Shown one piece after another: positions 5,920-6,608 of a stretch of 6,608 nucleotides of DNA (its first letter is position 1; every line of letters begins with the position of its first letter). The notes under the pieces were generated by a model, which had not been told where the DNA came from, searched no databases, and saw only the letters and a list, made by a program, of their open reading frames with translations. The translations under genes and the position numbers were made by a program. The DNA is taken from the NCBI GenBank assembly GCA_947178565.1, contig CAMWYV010000064.1:1-6608 (forward strand), read 5' to 3'. The stretch is from an uncultured Porphyromonadaceae bacterium. Its GTDB lineage: Bacteria > Bacteroidota > Bacteroidia > Bacteroidales > Muribaculaceae.

Positions 5920-6608
5920 TTACCGGATGTTTGCAATAGAGATAATATCAGCGAACACACCAGCAGCGGTCACTTCCGCCCCGGCTCCGTAGCCTTTGAT
6001 GACCATAGGGTAGTCATGGTATCTCTCGGTGGTAATGAGTATAACATTGTTGCTGCCTGCAAGATTGTAGAACGGATGATCAGGAGCAATCGCCTCAAGT
6101 CCAACAGTAGCGTTTCCATTATCGAGACATGCAACAAACCTGAATCGGAGCCCTTTCTGGTTGGCATCCGCTCTTTTTTTCTCAAATTCCGTATCCAGTC
6201 TTACAACATCATTCAAAAAATGCTCAACTGAGCCGTGAAAGAGTTCTTCCGAAAGAAGAGGGTTAATTTTGATGTCCTCCATTTCAATGCGGTATCCCGC
6301 TTCACGAGCGAGAATAACGAGCTTGCGCATCACATCGGTGCCGCTTAGGTCAATTCTCGGATCGGGTTCACTGTATCCCGCATCCATAGCTCCTCTGATA
6401 GCCGCACTGAATGAAATGTCCTTGCTCAGCTCATTAAATATGAAATTTAGTGTGCCGGATAATACAGCTTCAATTCTCAATATTCTGTCACCGGAATTAA
6501 TCAGCGAATTGATCGTGTTGATAATAGGCAACCCTGCTCCGACATTTGTTTCAAACAGGTACTTGACATCCTTATTTCTGGCAATGCTCTTGAGTTTGAG
6601 ATAATGCT
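5920..6608 (-). CDS. thrA: Bifunctional aspartokinase/homoserine dehydrogenase, C-terminal part
   Basis: Partial gene: it runs off the window edge, leaving 228 codons of an expected 800 or so. The visible part is the homoserine dehydrogenase catalytic domain, which reduces aspartate semialdehyde to homoserine with NAD(P)H. It contains FETNVGAGLPIINT (visible residues 18-31), LSGTLNFIFNEL (49-60), GYSEPDPRIDLSGTDVMRK (77-95) with the family's catalytic aspartate and lysine at 91 and 95, and the ending GYGAGAEVTAAGVFADI. The protein stops right after the catalytic domain with no C-terminal ACT domain, which fits ThrA/MetL-type fusions and not monofunctional Hom proteins; the aspartokinase half itself is outside the window. 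The reading frame continues upstream of 6531 to the edge through FETNVGAGL, so an internal TTG there is not the start. The MATE gene follows after 18 bases. Confidence 0.92.
   Translation of the reverse strand, partial: HYLKLKSIARNKDVKYLFETNVGAGLPIINTINSLINSGDRILRIEAVLSGTLNFIFNELSKDISFSAAIRGAMDAGYSEPDPRIDLSGTDVMRKLVILAREAGYRIEMEDIKINPLLSEELFHGSVEHFLNDVVRLDTEFEKKRADANQKGLRFRFVACLDNGNATVGLEAIAPDHPFYNLAGSNNVILITTERYHDYPMVIKGYGAGAEVTAAGVFADIISIANIR

Noticed and set aside
5770..6231. A 153-codon open frame on the + strand across the MATE start and thrA end.
   Set aside because: It is antisense to two well-supported genes, has low-complexity content and no recognisable domain, so it is a shadow frame.
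1..6608. CRISPR arrays, insertion sequences, tRNA or rRNA genes, phage or defence genes.
   Set aside because: No direct repeats, transposase-like proteins, RNA gene signatures or defence domains were seen on either strand.

Overview
The window reads as chromosomal DNA from a member of the Bacteroidales, plausibly near the Muribaculaceae. The evidence is a YbbR-domain gene followed directly by coaE, a Bacteroidetes-type TAnnTTTG promoter box, the absence of clear Shine-Dalgarno sequences, moderate AT-richness, and protein sequences that resemble Bacteroidales homologues from memory. The placement is inference; no database was consulted. The window is almost fully coding, the largest gene-free interval being about 100 bases.

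Layout. On the + strand, positions 47-1607 hold two closely packed genes: a membrane-anchored YbbR-domain protein and dephospho-CoA kinase (coaE), the last enzyme of coenzyme A synthesis. Everything from 6608 down to 1585 is on the - strand. In transcription order it is: the C-terminal homoserine dehydrogenase part of a ThrA-type aspartokinase/homoserine dehydrogenase (cut by the window edge), a MATE-family transporter, a short intergenic region with a good Bacteroidetes promoter candidate, a divergent threonine synthase-like protein, a 111-residue protein of unknown function, a small PlsC-like acyltransferase, and a nitrilase-superfamily amidase of the omega-amidase (YafV/NIT2) type. The last gene converges on coaE and overlaps it by 23 bases.

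How they fit together. ThrA and threonine synthase are consecutive branches of threonine synthesis and are commonly clustered in Bacteroidales with a phosphoglycerate-mutase-like homoserine kinase between them. Here that middle position holds a MATE transporter. The threonine synthase-like protein keeps the PLP lysine context but has lost the TSGDTG phosphate loop and the SNAMDVG segment, so it may not be an ordinary threonine synthase. The four genes 4471 to 1585 have gaps of 6 and 11 bases and a 4-base overlap and look like one transcript. No mobile element, CRISPR array, tRNA or rRNA was seen. The points most worth checking are the degenerate ThrC-like protein, its altered thr neighbourhood, and a possible frameshift at the 3' end of the MATE gene.
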